Assembly (NCBI GenBank): GCA_030562195.1
Contig: CM060202.1
Coordinates: forward strand, 1,984,001 to 2,048,000
Source: Nipponacmea schrenckii
Lineage: Eukaryota; Mollusca; Gastropoda; Lottiidae
DNA length: 64,000 nt
Reading direction: 5' to 3'
Each line of letters begins with the position of its first letter. Position 1 is the first letter of the stretch. The position numbers and the translations under genes were made by a program. Of the stretch, positions 12,801 through 27,800 are shown piece after piece. The notes below the pieces were generated by a model. It had not been told where the DNA came from. It saw only the letters and a list, made by a program, of their open reading frames with translations, and did not search any database.

Positions 12801-15800
12801 CATCAACTTTAATTGTCAGCAGGCGATTCTTTCAAAATGGTTTTTGATGATGTCTTGACATTTGGTACCGACATTTATACACACTTTAAACTGAGCCCAA
12901 CAGAATGGATGTGGTGAACTACAGGCACTCAGATTTAACTGGCTGATCATGGCTTTATATTTCTCTAACAGTAAAGAAGAAAATGTGAACAAAGATCAAA
13001 CAGCAAAGGCTATCTTGAAAAATTTCACAGTCTGAATTTTGCCTTTAAATGTCATATGGTAGAAGATATATTTAAATCTTATCTGTATCTTCAAAATCAC
13101 TTCAATGTGAGGATTCTAAAACAATACCTGATGCCCATAGAGATATTCACACTACTTTAAACAAATTAGATGATTTGAAGGATAATAAAGGGGAACGTGA
13201 AAACTAAAAACTATGGAAGCAGGTCATTGAAGGGAAAGATGTTACTCATGAAGAAGAATTTCAACAAGAAAAAAAACAAGGAGTCAGGCTGTTCGATCAG
13301 ATTCAGACGTTGAAACTAGCACAGTAGAAGTAAAGAGTATATCTCAAAAGAAAATCCATTTAAAAGTAAAGGTGTGTCATAAAGCTTATATCAAAATATA
13401 TTCATTCAGAAAAGAACACACCCAATATTAAACCAGCACTTTCATCAGGCTTTTGTTAGCAAGACAATTATTGTATGTCCTAAAGGTTCCAAAACAAAAA
13501 TCTCAAGATGAAGTAGTAGTAAATGAATCAAATGATGATGATTGTGAAGAGCAGCCAGTCCAAATCAAATATCCAAATTCTTGGATAAAAATGAGAGTTT
13601 CAGTGACAATTAAATGTGTAGATAATTTAAGACAAAAAGCAGTGAGTGATTTGCAAGAAAATATCAACATAGATTTTACACATTTGAGAAAGAATCACAT
13701 ATTTTAGATTGTTGTAAATTTCTAGACATAGAAACTTGACCAACAGAAAATTTGCAGCCTTTCTGTAACAATGATATAGAATATCTCTTGAATCATTTCA
13801 ATGTCACATTGCAAAACAGTGATACTGTAGAAGCAGATGTTTGTCTTCATGAATAAGGATATAAAATCATTTTATGCTGCTGATATTAAATTGCACAGTT
13901 ATAAATCAGCAGAGTTTTGGCCAATGGTATACAGATCAAAATGTGAAAGGTTTCAAAATTTTCTCAAATTGTTGAAAATTTTATTTTGCTTGCCCTTCTT
14001 TACAGCTGTAATTGAAAGGGGTTTTTCTAGTCTACATCGCACAATGACTGACTGGAGATCAAGTCTAGGACTATGACTTAATAGCAGATTGTCTTCATTT
14101 TTCTACAAGAAAGGATGTTTTATCATCAGCAACTTACAGAGAGAAGCTCATCAAAACAGCTTCTAAAAAGTTAATAGATAGCTCACAGTCTGATTCTGAT
14201 GATCTTTCTCTCTGGTGGTCTTTCCAAAAAAAGGATTAATCTTCTTGCCAAAAATTGGAATCAAAATCAATATGACCAAAGATGACTTTTTTGCAGACAT
14301 AATATGGAGAGACACATAAGACATTTGACAAGATACTTTTTGTTCTATTGCAATTCTATTCTATTTGCAATTCTCTTGATCAACAAATCGATTCAGAGTT
14401 TCTATCAGGTTGTATAGAAATACCTTGATTATAAGTACATGTGATTATATTATAATAGCCAGATAGGATATTAAATTAACCAGCTCATTTATAATTTTTT
14501 TTTTTAATTGTGATATTTCCTTTATTGTTAACTTATACCAGTACATGTATTATTATGTTTTGTTAATATTTTACTTCAAATAGAAGATTCATATTTTTGT
14601 ATGACACAATGTTAAAGAAAAAAAAGATACCAAAATGGTTGTTTTCTTCTCCAATATACAAATAATGATTGTGCACCATTATTTGCAGGGATTCGCATAT
14701 GATTTATTATCAGAACAGGTCATTTTATTGATATGTTGTGTACAGCATTCAGAGGACTCTCGCAGATTGCTTTTGCAAGAATCTATCTGGATTCTCCTGG
14801 ATTTTGATTAATTTTTAGGCCTGTTTTATATTCATTCTAAGACCTTTTATTCCTTTAAATTTGCCCATTTGATTTTTTTTTAGTTATTGCCCTTGACAAA
14901 GTCAACTACTTGCAATATAAGACCATAACCTGTGTTGATTTTCACCTTTGCAGGTCTCTATTGGTTTGAGATATCAAAATATATTTCTATATTAGATATC
15001 TACTAGCTTGACCTTTTTAAACTTCCCTTGAACCCTTTTATAAGGTTAGGTCTGATAGCCATAATCTTTGTAAATATCTTCATGTGACCAGCTGATTCTG
15101 GTAATTTAAATATCAGGGACTGGTCATTCTCTACCACAAAAGTTTGGTTACAATGACAATGAAAAGAAAAAAAAATTGATGTCTTGGATAATATTAGCTT
15201 GCCAGGCAATGTAATATACGCCCACTGGCAGCATTGACTTTGAATAAAAATTTTTAGTAAGGTAACAAATGGTGGACCCCAAATATTCAACCTTTCCGCT
15301 ATATACTTTTTTTTCAAGGTATTCTAGTTTCATTAAAAAATGTCAAGAATAGTACCTAATAACAACTCATTAAATATTTTTCAGTATTTTTATGATTTGC
15401 AATAGGGTTCACCCTTAATAATATTTTGATATTTTTAATAGGGATCTTCCTTGGGTGATATCAAACAATTTCAGCGAAAAAATGAATGTGTGTTCACAAG
15501 CCAAAATTTTAAAGCGTTTTCAAAAACAAGGGCAATAAATGACAGTAAATATTTTTCGGTTTATCTGATCATGTACTTGATCGCCGTAACATATATCTGT
15601 CCATTTGATACACATGTACTTGTGTATTTTTAGTATTTCAGACGAATTGTATATTGAGATATTATGTATTTTCGATTTTTTTCTTTTTTCTTTTTTTTTT
15701 TTTTTTTTTTTTCCAATGTATTGCCCCATGGGCTGAATGTGAGACAGGACCATGTCCTTGTGTATTGGGCCTAATTCTGACCCATGTAAAATAAAGAGTT

Positions 15801-18800
15801 TATTATTATTATTATTATTATTTTCAATAGGGTTCACCCTTGGGAGAAAACAAATACTAAAGCCAAGTTTCATCAAAATCCATTAAGAATTGTTCTTTCT
15901 AGAGTGTTTACAAGCTAAAACTGAATGCTTTTCAAAAACAAGGGCAATTACTGATACTAAACATTTTTTGATTTAACTGAATTTCAATCTTTCTTTTAGG
16001 TGATTACAAATTACTCATACCAAGTTAAGTAAAAATCGCTCAAGAATTGTGACTTGTAGAGTGTTTACAAGGCAAAAGTCCAACACATTTTATAGAACAA
16101 GGGCAATAATTCCTATCAAATATATTTCGATATTTTCTATTTCCAAAAGGATTCATCCTTGGGTGATATTAAACATTTCCAGCAAGTTTTGTCAAAATCC
16201 CTCAATAACTGTGCTTTGTAGAGTGCTAACGAGCCAAAAATTGATCACGTTTTCAAAAACAAGGGCAATAACTGATATTCGATTTTTATCAATTTTACTG
16301 GTTTTCAATAGGCTTCATCCTTGGGTGATAACAAATACTCAAGCCAAGTTTCATCAAAATCCATTAAGAATTGTTCTCTCAAGGACAAGGGCAATGACTC
16401 ATACTAAATGTTTTTCGATTTCGCTGATTTTCAATAGGGTTTATCCTTGAGTTATAACATACTCTCACACCAAGTTTCATAAAAATCAGTCAAGAATTGC
16501 ACATTGTAGAGTGTTTACAAGCCATTCAAGAACAAGGGCAAGAACTCATACTAAATTTTTTCCGATTTTGCTGATTTTAAATAGGGTTCATCCTTGCGTG
16601 ATCATAAACACTCATATAAAATTTCATCAAAATCCATTAAGTATTGTGACGACAATATACGCCCCCCATTTTATGTGCACCATAAAAATAATAATAATAC
16701 TGCATCCAATTATGTGATTTATTGTTTAACATGTTTGGAATGTGGAATTCAATATGTAGGGCAAACTGTTACTTCATTTAGTGTAAGACTTAATAAGCAT
16801 CGTTCAAACATTAAATTAAAGAAAGATGGTAAAGCACCTAGAGTGGCTCCACATTTTAACATTCCAGGTCATTCCTTAACTTGGACTATCCTTCAGAAAA
16901 TATACTATGAAGACAAACATAAATTAGATTTGGCAGAGTCATTCTGGATACATAGACTGAATACTGTGTGGCCTAATGGCTTAAATGAACATAATCCTGA
17001 CAGCCTGAAAAACTTTTCCAAATAACTATAGGACATCCTATAATTTAGACACTCTCTTTAAAATTGTGGTACTTTTCCATTGATGAAATTTTGTTATGTA
17101 GGACTGGTGAGGTCATTAGCATTATGACGTCATAATTTTTGTACTGTCTTTTTCTCTTCATTTTGTATTTAGCCCTCCCTGAGGAAGCTCTATTGTATTA
17201 GAGGGAAACGTTGGAAAAAAATGTTTTTTTATATGACAGTGTTTTTTAATTTGGATTTGACCCCATTTCATGTGGGCGTATAAAAACTTGAATCTTTGTT
17301 TTATTACATAAGTAGTTGTCAATTTTATCTCTCTCTAAATTTATGGCCTATATTTAGGTCAGAATATTACTATCACTTGATATATCACTACTAAATACTA
17401 CAAGTAAAGAGAAGATAGCTTGCCAGGTAAGGTATTATACGCCTGCCCACTGGCAGCATTGAATTTGAATAATAAATTGGGAAATAACTCAAAAAACTTT
17501 TTTTTCAATAACATTGCTCGCACGAAGTTTCATCAAAATCCTTTGAAAACTACAGCCCACCATACCATTTTGATGCAATTTTACTAAATCAAGGGCAATA
17601 ACTCAAAAACTGTTCATGGAAAATCGTCAAATTTAAACTTGACTATTATCTTATCAATTCCAATGCTTTCACCAAGTTTCATCAAAATCCTTTGAAAATT
17701 GTAGCCTCTAATGCACCTATAAAATTTGGACGCAATTTTTACTAAGTCAAGGCTAATAACTCAAAAGCCATTCATAGAAAAATCGTCAAATTTGAACTTG
17801 ACCGTCGTCTTATCAGGAATATATGACTCATAGAAAGTTTCATATGCAGGACAGTGCATGATAAAATGGAACTTGTCCTCTAATTCAAAGGAGAGCGCAG
17901 ACCACACAGTGCCACATTTCTGGTTCTAGCAGTGTTTTGAATTCAGACTAGTGTACAAGTCTTGAATTTTTCAGATACTCTTATGTAAAGTTTAACGACA
18001 ACAGTCACTTACTCTTTATTTATATAAGGCGAGAAATACTTTTGGTTTACCCACAGATTGAGCTAACCATGTGTACTCCAAGCCATAAGCGAAAAGCAAT
18101 TCTTTAATATTTGTTGCCCAACTGTTTCGTCCTGCAAGGTCCAATTGTAGCAACATTAGATAGGTTAGTTTAGGGAGTCTATTGGTTTCTATTTCAAGAA
18201 ATTGTATCCAACATTTGACACGTCTATGGGAATATCTGATAAATAAGGGTTGCCAGACTCACCTATTACGGCCAGTTACAGGATATCTTTTGAAGCTGAT
18301 TTTAAGAATTTTAACTGTACATAGCAGGGCTGTTAGTATGACCCACATTTTGGGCCCCATATGTGAGTATATGTAGGAGCATCCTATCTAATATTTGCAG
18401 AGATGTATTTAAAGATAAACCGTTGCACGTTTTAGACACACATTTCAGAATATTCATAACTTTTTCTGATTGAATTGCTGACAATTGTAAAGTTATGCTT
18501 CCAGATCAATTTAGGTGTGAATACAATGCCTAGGGCTGTTGATTCATATTTTACCTCAATCGGTCATTTTTAAACAATTTCTTGTTCATGACAAGACTAT
18601 CCTACTCTACTTTACTATTCAATTAGTATCCAACTGTCAACTTTATTTCAAAGCCATGAATGTGTAGTAATAATTATCATAATTACGTATTACATTACGA
18701 CAATTCAATCGATAACGTAAATTGTAATCCTTCGGATTTTTTTTTTTTTTTGTGGCCATTCTCGTACGAGCTTGCAGACAAACTGGTAATAGCTACTGAC

Positions 18801-21800
18801 ATTTTGACTTCATAGGTGACCTTAGAATAATTACTATTATCAAATAAAAGAAAACCGGAAGTTCTTTCTCCAACTGGAAGCGAGAACCAGAAATTGAGAT
18901 TTTTTTGCTCTTGCATCTTTATTGTCAGTTAAATTTCGATTGGATTTTCATATTTGAAAACTTCAAAGTATTTGTCAACTAACAATTATAGGTTTTATGC
19001 AATTCGGTTAAATCCTCTTCCCACGATTTGCAATTTTAACCAATTTTGGAGAGAAAAAAATTTCAACTTCCGGTTTGGCCTCAAATGACATAATTTTGTA
19101 ACTTTCGGTCTATAACAGCTAGGTGAAAGGTGAACACTGTTTTATGAATAACTTGTAAATAGTAATTGATATGACCTAAAAAATTAGCTCCAGCTGCCAT
19201 ATTTGGTTAAAATTTTTCAAGTTCTAAGTCAGACACTGTTGATTGACCAATTTCAATGAAATTTAGAACATGGATACCGTATATTTCCGTGTATAATGCG
19301 CAGGTTTTTGCCATAAAATGGGCCCAACAAAGAGGGGGTGCGCACTATATACGGGTAAATAAATTTGGAGTATTTTTTCCCAACGAGAATGCCGCAAGTC
19401 GATGTTAAGGATCCGCCATTTTGTCTTCCCTCATCGACATTCGCGGTAAAATTGATTTGTGTAAAAGATTGAATTATGATTGTAATAACGGCACAATATG
19501 ATTATTATCTTATAAATTAAATAAGTATTGTTAAATATTTGAACAAAACTAAAATGATTAAGTTAATAACTTTGTTATTAACATGGGAAAATTTACGTGA
19601 AGACGAGAGGTACCAAAAATAATGTTCACGGGCCAAGCATTTTGGATGGCTTTTATAGTAGGAACAATTGATTGTCATGCTTGATGACATGCCTCAATAC
19701 GTAATCGAGTCTTGCCTGAATATAAATACGGTTACCAGAATAACTGGGTTTTAATATAATCCATTGTTTTCCTAATTATTCATCAGATATGATACACATG
19801 GTTCACGCCGTCATTTTTTTCATTTCCGTTGAGAGGCAATACTAGTCGATAAATCTATGCGGGGGGTAAAAGCAGACGATAAAAATAAACTATTGAGCGA
19901 ATCGTGTCACTCCAGCGATGATTAAAGACTTAATTAAGAAAGACAATGATATTTATTTACGTTAAACAAACGAAACAATCACAATTAAGTATTCACACAA
20001 AAGGAACTGACGCAATATCATGATGATTATTCGCATTATGATTACAAGTATAATGGGCCCTATTAGTCTTACACCAAGCCAGTTACCGTTAGCCCTTCGA
20101 ATTCCTGTCAATGGTTTCTTCTTCAATGCGTCTAAGTTTACCGGGTAATTGCACTTTTTTCTTCAAGATGAATATCATCCTCGGTACCGTCCATAGCATT
20201 AAAAAAAACGAATCAGGTGAGTACCGCAATTGAATAGCGCGGTATCTCAGTAAAGTCGTGTACAATCAAATATTCACAAAAAATGAACTGACGCAATATC
20301 ATGATTATTATTCGCATTATGATTACAGGTATAATGGGGCCTATTAGTCTTACACCAAGCCAGTTACCGTTAGCCCTTTGAATTTCTGTCAATATCTTCT
20401 TCCATACGTCTAAGTTTACCGGTTAATTGCACATTTTTATTCCAATAGAATATCATCCTCGGTACCATAATTTAATAGCATGATACATGATTTCTAAATA
20501 ACACTCAATAATACCATTACGAGAGATTAGAAGCAATAAATACGGGATTAAAATGGATTTTATTATAAAAATAAATAGTAGAAACGTAAGTTGCAGTGGA
20601 ACATTGTTTATTATAAAAAAAACTATGAATGGTGACTTACGTATTGACAGCTATTTCCCGATATTGGTATCTGTGAAATACCAACTTAAAATCGTATTCA
20701 CGACTCGACTCCGCGGTACCGTAATCGAATAGCGCGGTATCCCGATAAAGTAGTTTACAAATTACAAATAGTAGAAACGTAAGTTGCAGTGGAACATTGT
20801 TTATTATAAAAAAAAATCTATGAATGGTGACTTACGTATTGACAACTATTTCCCGATATTGGTGTCTATGAAATGCCAACTTAAAGTCGTATTTTTGCTG
20901 CGAAAAGGGGTGCGCACTATACATGGGTAAAGGAATTTTCCCCGATTTCGCGGAAGCAAGGAAGGGGTGCGCATTATACATGCCTGCGCACTATATTCGG
21001 AATTATACGGTACATTTGATCATTGGTCACATCTATATGAAGAGCGATTTTTGAATTTCGAATTTTTTTTCGAAATATTCAAATTTGAAATTTTTTCAAA
21101 TAAGGTCACCTTTACGCCTACGGAGGGTTGACCCACTTAATCTATTACATTGACAACCTTTGCCAATCTGGAATTGTGAAATCAACAGTTGATTCATGTA
21201 TATATCCAAATGTTGCTTTAGGAACATTTGTTTGGTATTGCCTTATATTACCTTTATGTTACTGTATGTTTTCCAAAAATACTAAAGGAACTACAACATA
21301 TATGATGTAACAGAGAGGGCTAATAAACCATATGGGCTATAAATTTAAATCTCCTTCTTTACAAATTATCATAAATTATTTACCTGGATTTAGTGTTGGT
21401 TTCAATTGTTGAATATCTAACTGTAAATCACAATCTTCATAGTCAGGTTCAGGTACAGTTGTATCAATGAAATCACGTATTCTAATAAAAAATACAGTAA
21501 TTTCATATAACCATCAAATTAAAGATAGCTTGCCAGGCAAGGTAACATACGCCCACTGGCAGCATCGAATTTGAAAAATAAATTGAGCAATAACTCAAAC
21601 AAGTGGTTGCCTAGCAAGATACGCCCACTTTAAAATATTTTCTGTTTTAACACAGGCAAAAACTCTAAGATTATTTAGGTCTAATCCAAGTTCTCGTCAA
21701 TATAAATGTTCACACCAAATTTCATCAAAATCAGATGAAAACTGTATTGTCTATCGCAATCACAAGCCGCGTTTTGACTAAGTCAAGTGCAATAACTCAA

Positions 21801-24800
21801 AAACAGTATATCGAAATGTTAATTTCGAACTTGACCAAGATGACATCAACTTCAATGATCACACCAAATTTCATTCCAATCAGATGAAAACTGTTCACAA
21901 GTCTATTTCGACGCAATTTGACTAAGTCAAGGCCAATAACTCAAAAAACGTTCACCCAACGTCACTATCAAACTTGTCCAAGATTTGATCAATATAAAAG
22001 ATAACACCAAATTTCATCCAAATCAAATAGAAATTGTGATCTCTATCGTGTTCACAAGCCAATTTTGAGGTTCGAACTTGTCTGAGATCTCATCAAAATT
22101 AGTTTCATTTAAATCCGATGAAAACTGTAGTCTCTATCGCGTTCAATGTATACCAATATCGACAACACTACTGGCCTAATGGCAGTTCGAAAAGCTTTTA
22201 AAAGAAACCCAGATCCAGATAGACCCGACGATGCAATTCTACAGCTTTTAGAGATCTGTCTTAGCCGCAATGATTTCACATTTAATGGTAAAAAAAATAT
22301 CTACAAGCCTCAGGTACAGCCATGGGCAAACGATTCACCCCTTCATACGCAAACCTTTTCATGGCAGAGTGGGATTTCAACGATACTACTGTCTTTATAG
22401 GAGATTCCATAGCAGAGACTAATAAATTAGATATTAAAGTATATTTCAAAGAAACCGACACTCATCAACTTTTGCATAAGAGCTCATTTCATCCAAAACA
22501 TACTTTTTCTGGAATAATTAAGTCACAAGTTTTACGATTTCACCGAATTTGCACAAGATCTTCTGATTTCAACCAAGCCTGTACGATTGTTTTCTCAAAA
22601 CTGAAAGAGTGTGGATACTCTAAACGATTTTTACGAAACATAAAAAATTCCACCTTAGCACAGATAGCAGCTAAATATAGACTTTATGCCGAATTACCTC
22701 CAGGCTTAAGGAGTGCCCCGTGTATGTCAACCAGATGCAAAACACGTCCCTTTATATCAGAAACTCATTATTTTCTAAACTACGAATAAAAGATACCCGA
22801 TCCAAGAGCACATTACATGTGAAAACTCGAATGTAATATACTTAATTTCATGTAAAAAATGTCCCAAACAATATATCAGGGATACAAAGAACAAATTACG
22901 CACTTGTTTTAATGCTCACAGATCAGATATTAAATTAAAAAAAGACAAGCTTGTTTCTAATCATTTCAATCTTGATGACCATTCACTTGACGATCTCCCT
23001 AACCCCAATTGAGCGCATAGAAATCGACTTGCCCGAAGATGAAACTACCAAATTCTGTCAATCTAGAGAAGCCCATTGGATTGAGACATTAAATACAGCA
23101 AGACCCATAGGACTTAATATTCACCACAGTGTAGGCATAGCACCCTTTGTAGTTCCCTTCAATACAACCAGTAATAAAGCAAGCAAGATAGTTCAAACCC
23201 ACTATAAGAGCCTTCAAGAGAAATTTCCTCATGTCTATAAACAGAAAATGATAGTGGCATATTCAAAAAATCAGAACTTAAATGACAACCTTGTTCATAG
23301 CAAACTAAAAATAATCTGTACTTAACAGGTACTATACTTCTTGCCCATTAGGCGAGTTATTTTTTTCTAATTTCAGATAAGAAGGGAAGAAAATCATCTA
23401 ACAGATCCAGATCCCCATTTCTCAATAGAATATTTGCTCCATCCTAGGCCTGTACATCTGGGAGATTCAATCCCTCCCTTCCCCGAAATCAAACACCGTT
23501 CATCGAAAAATCGCCAATTTCAAACTAATCCGAGATCTCATCATTATAAATGATCACAGAAAGTTTCATTTAAGTCAGATGAAAACTGTAGTCTCTATCG
23601 CGTTCACAAGCCAATTTTGACGCATTTTGGCTAATTCAAGTGCAATAACTCAAAAACCGTATATCGAAAAATCACCAATTTCGAACTTGTCCAAGATCTC
23701 ATCAATATAAATGATCACAGCAAGTTTCATTCAAATCCAACAAAAACTGTAGCCTCTATTGCGTTCACAAGCAATTGTGGACAGACGGGCCGATGAACGG
23801 ACGGACAGGGGTGAAGACAATATACGACCACATTATAATGTGGGCGTATAAAAACATTCACTGAATGAATATTGAAGTCAAGGACAAAAACTCAAAAACT
23901 GTTCATGAAAAATCGTCAAATTAAAACTTGACCACCATCTTATCTATTTCAATAAACATACCAAGTTTCACCAAATCTATTAAAAAAATTGTAGCTTATT
24001 TTGCACTAAGTCAAGAGCAATAACTAAAAAACCATGCGTTAAAAAAGGTCGGAAATTCAAACTTGACTAATGTCTTATCAATTCTGATGCTTCCACCAAG
24101 TTCCATCAAAATCCTTAGAAAATTAATGATTCTTATTGCAACCACAATAGAATTTTGATGCAATTTCACTAAGTCAAAACAGTTCAAACTTGACTGAGGT
24201 CTAATCAATTCCAATGCTCACACCCAGTTTCATCAAAATCCTCTGAAAATTGGAGGATTTATTGGATCGAAACTAAAATTTTGACCAAATTTTACTAAGT
24301 CAAGGGCAATACCTCAAAAACTGTTCATCGAAAATCTTCAAATTTGAACTTGACCGTCGTCTTATTAATTCCAATGCTCATATCAAGTTTCATTAAAATC
24401 CATAGAAAAATGTAGCTTCTATAGTGTCTACAGAAGATAGCTTGCTAGGCAAGGTAACATACGCCCACTTCAGCAAACAGAATATTTCATGTTTTTTTAT
24501 TTAATCCAGGGCAATAACTCATAAATCGCACCATTTTGAACTTGTCAGATATGTTATCAAGATGAATACACATACCAAGTTTCATTCAAATCGGATAAAA
24601 ACTACAGCTTCTATTGCGTAAATTTTAACATTTTCTCAATTTAATCAAGGGCAATAACTCAAAAACAGGCATCTGGCGAGACATTATCAAGATGAATACA
24701 CATACCAAGTTTCATTCATATCGGATGAAAACTATAGCTTCTATTGCATACACAAGTACATGTACATTTTAACGTTTTTTCATTTAATCAAGGGCCATAA

Positions 24801-27800
24801 CTCATAAACCGATATATGGAATCGTGCCATTTTCGAATTTGTCTGAGATATTATCAAGATGAATACACATGCCAAGTTTCATTAAAATCGGATGCAAACT
24901 ATAACTTCTATTGTGTTCACAAGTAAAAATTAACGTTTTTTCATTTAATCAAGGGCCATAACTCATAAACCGACATCTGGAATCGTGCCATTTTCGAACT
25001 TGTCCGAGATATTATCAAGATGAATACACATACCAAGTTTCATTAAAATCGGATGCAAACTATAGCTTCTATTGTGTTCACAAGTAAAAATTAACGTTTT
25101 TTCATTTAATCAAGGGCCATAACTCATAAACCGACATCTGGAATCGTGCCATTTTCGAACTTGTCCGAGATATTATCAAGATGAATACACATACCAAGTT
25201 TCATTCAAATCGGATGAAAACTACAGCTTCTATTGCATACACAAGTAAATTTTAACGTTTTTTCATTTAATCAAGGGCCATAACTCATAAACCAACATCT
25301 GGAATCGTGCCATTTTCGAACTTGTCCGAGATATTATCAAGATGAATACACATACCAAGTTTCATTCAAATCAGATGAAAACTACAGCTTCTATTGCATA
25401 CACAAGTAAATTTCAACGTTTTTCCATTTAATCAAGGGCCCAAACTCATAAACCGACATCTGGAATCGTGCCATTTTCGAACTTGTCCGAGATATTATCA
25501 AGATGAATACACATACCAAGTTTCATTCAAATTGGATAAAAACTCCGGCCTGTATCGCATACACAAGTAATTGTTGACGGACAGACGGACGGACAGGGGT
25601 GATACCAATATACATCCACATTTTCATGTGGGCGTATAAAAATGAATTTTTACACAATTTTACTTAGTCAAGGGCAATTACTCCTAAACTATTCATCAAA
25701 AAATTGTCAAATTCCAACTTGACCTTATCAATTCCAATGCTTACACCAAGTTCCATCAAAATCCTTTGAAAATTGAAGCTTCTTATTGCAACCACAATAG
25801 AACTTACTTCAAGTTTCATTAAAATCCATTGAAAATTGTAGCTTCTATTGTGTCTACAACAAATATAAAGGCAAGGGCAATAATTCAAAGAGTTCATCGA
25901 AAAATCGCCAAAATCGAAACTTGACCGCTGTCTTCTTAATTCCAATGTTTTAACAAAGTTTGATTAAGGTCAATATAAAATTGTAGCTTCTATTGTGTCT
26001 ACAACAGTTGATGACGGACCGACAGACCGACGGACGGACAGGGGCGACGATAATAAACGTCCACTTATTCATGTGGGCATATAAAAATGAATTATTAATG
26101 AGATTTTTAATTTCTGTAATTAGTAAGCTAGTTAGCAATAGATTTTTTCCATGGCCTATGATATCAGCAAATCTTGACTAGAGTTGATATTAATCGATGA
26201 CAGTGTCTTGGATATGAAGTTCACTGTCATAAAAGCAGAGATTTGGATTTGGACATGTTAAAATTGTAGTTCATTTATCTTTATGCATTTTTCGAAAACA
26301 ACTTTTACTATTAGAAACTTGCATGAGTCATGTTTAAAAATCCTGAAAATTGTATCTTTACAAGGTCATGTAAAGGGACTGATGAACCTTATGTTATCAA
26401 AGATATAATTAATAATCTTCACATACCTTTTCACTTGATCATAAAATAATTTTCTTTGCCAGGAACTGCAGTTAACATTTTTTCCAAAATTGAACAACTT
26501 TTCTTCAATAATCTCACACACAGCCTACAGATAGTTTTAATATGAAAGAAAAGATTGTCCCTCACGGCAGCGATATCCTTTAATATATTCTCAAATTTGT
26601 GCCTAGTCACTTGCTAACCTATCACTAAATAATTTACATAATCAAGTAAATGTAATTATGAATATGTAAACATGCCTTATGGCAAATATTAAAAATTTTG
26701 CAGCAGATGAAAAGGCAACCATGATTCAAATAGGTTTTCTCATAATTTGCATTACAGTTTGAAATAATTTGAAATTGTATATTACAACATCACCTCTAAA
26801 GAATCTGACATATATCGCTATAGTGAAAACATGTCTACAGTTTCAATTTTTCATAGATTATTCAAGAAGAATCCCTTGATTTCAAATTGGTTTAAAATCA
26901 AATGAAATTGTCTATCGTGTCTAATGTGTTCACAAACTAATCAAAGGCAATAACTCAAGATACAGTAGCTTGCCAGGCAAGGTAAGATACGTCCACTGGC
27001 AGCATTGAATTTGAATAATAAATTGAGCAATAACTCAAAAAACATTCACTGAATATTGAAGTCAAGGGCAAAGACTCAAAAACTGTTCATGGAAAATCAT
27101 CAAATTCAAACTTGACCACCATCTTATCTATTTTTATACTCATACCAAGTTTCATCAAATCTATTAAAAAATTGTAGCTTCTTTTCCATCCCCAAAAATA
27201 AAAAAATCATTTGTTACAAATTCAAACTTGACTGCCATCTTATCAATTCTGATGCTTACACCAAGTTTCATCAAAATCCTTTGAAAATTGAATCTTCTTA
27301 TTGTAACCACAATAGAATTTTGACGCAAGTTTACTTAGTCATGGGCAATAACTCATTAACTGTTCATTGAAAAATTGTCAAATTCGATATTGACCAACAC
27401 CTTATCAATTCCAATGCTCATACCGAGTTTCATTAAAATCCATAGAAAATTGAAGCTTCTATAGTGTCTACAACAAATGAATTTTTACACGATTTTACTT
27501 AGTCAAATACAATGACTTATAAATATTCATCAAAATTTGTCAAATTCGAAACCTGCCTTATCAATTCCAATGCTCATAGTATGAGCCTCATTCATTCAAA
27601 TCCATTGAAAATTGTAGCTTCTATTGACAGACTGACAGACAGGGGTCGTATAAAAACCCAAACTCGTAATCATCCTTGTGTGATTACATACTCTCACACA
27701 AGATTTTGTCAAAGTCAATTAAGAAACCAGCTCTCTATCGTGTCCATAAGGTATTCAAGATCTAAGACAATAACTCATTGTAAATATATTTCGATTTTCA

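Larger units (their letters stand above)
15193..17286 (+). mobile_element. Pearl/HINE-like element, type A, with two insertions
   Basis: Head TTAGCTTGCCAGGCAATG plus ATACGCCCACTGGCAGC, then type-A units. A retroelement 3' tail is inserted at 15570-15822 and a Penelope fragment splits the terminal hairpin at 16678-17261. The 3' hairpin resumes as CATGTGGGCGTATAAAA (17269-17285). The usual GGAC microsatellite is missing. Confidence 0.75.
21524..26088 (+). mobile_element. Pearl-like element, type X, carrying two nested elements
   Basis: Head GATAGCTTGCCAGGCAAGG at 21524; ends with a GACGGACC-type tract (26013-26042) and hairpin AAACGTCCACTTATTCATGTGGGCATAT. Its body is split by a type-B element (21601-23853) and a type-C element (24436-25637). 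The uninterrupted sequence can be read in the sister copy at 26965. It fills nearly all of RRP1 intron 7. Confidence 0.8.

Noticed and set aside
15520..15876. 118-codon minus-strand frame with a poly-Lys stretch
   Set aside because: Crosses a T run and an (ATT)n tail of an inserted retroelement; composition explained by simple sequence.
17159..17220. Possible independent regulatory hairpin (CCCTGAGGAAGC ... GGGAAACGTTGG)
   Set aside because: Matches the usual 3' tail style of Penelope-like elements and follows its stop codon, so it belongs to that insertion.
24436..25637. Regular 160-bp direct repeats considered as a CRISPR-like or satellite array
   Set aside because: Units abut without spacers, the sequence is eukaryotic, and the head, GGAC tract and terminal hairpin define a mobile element.
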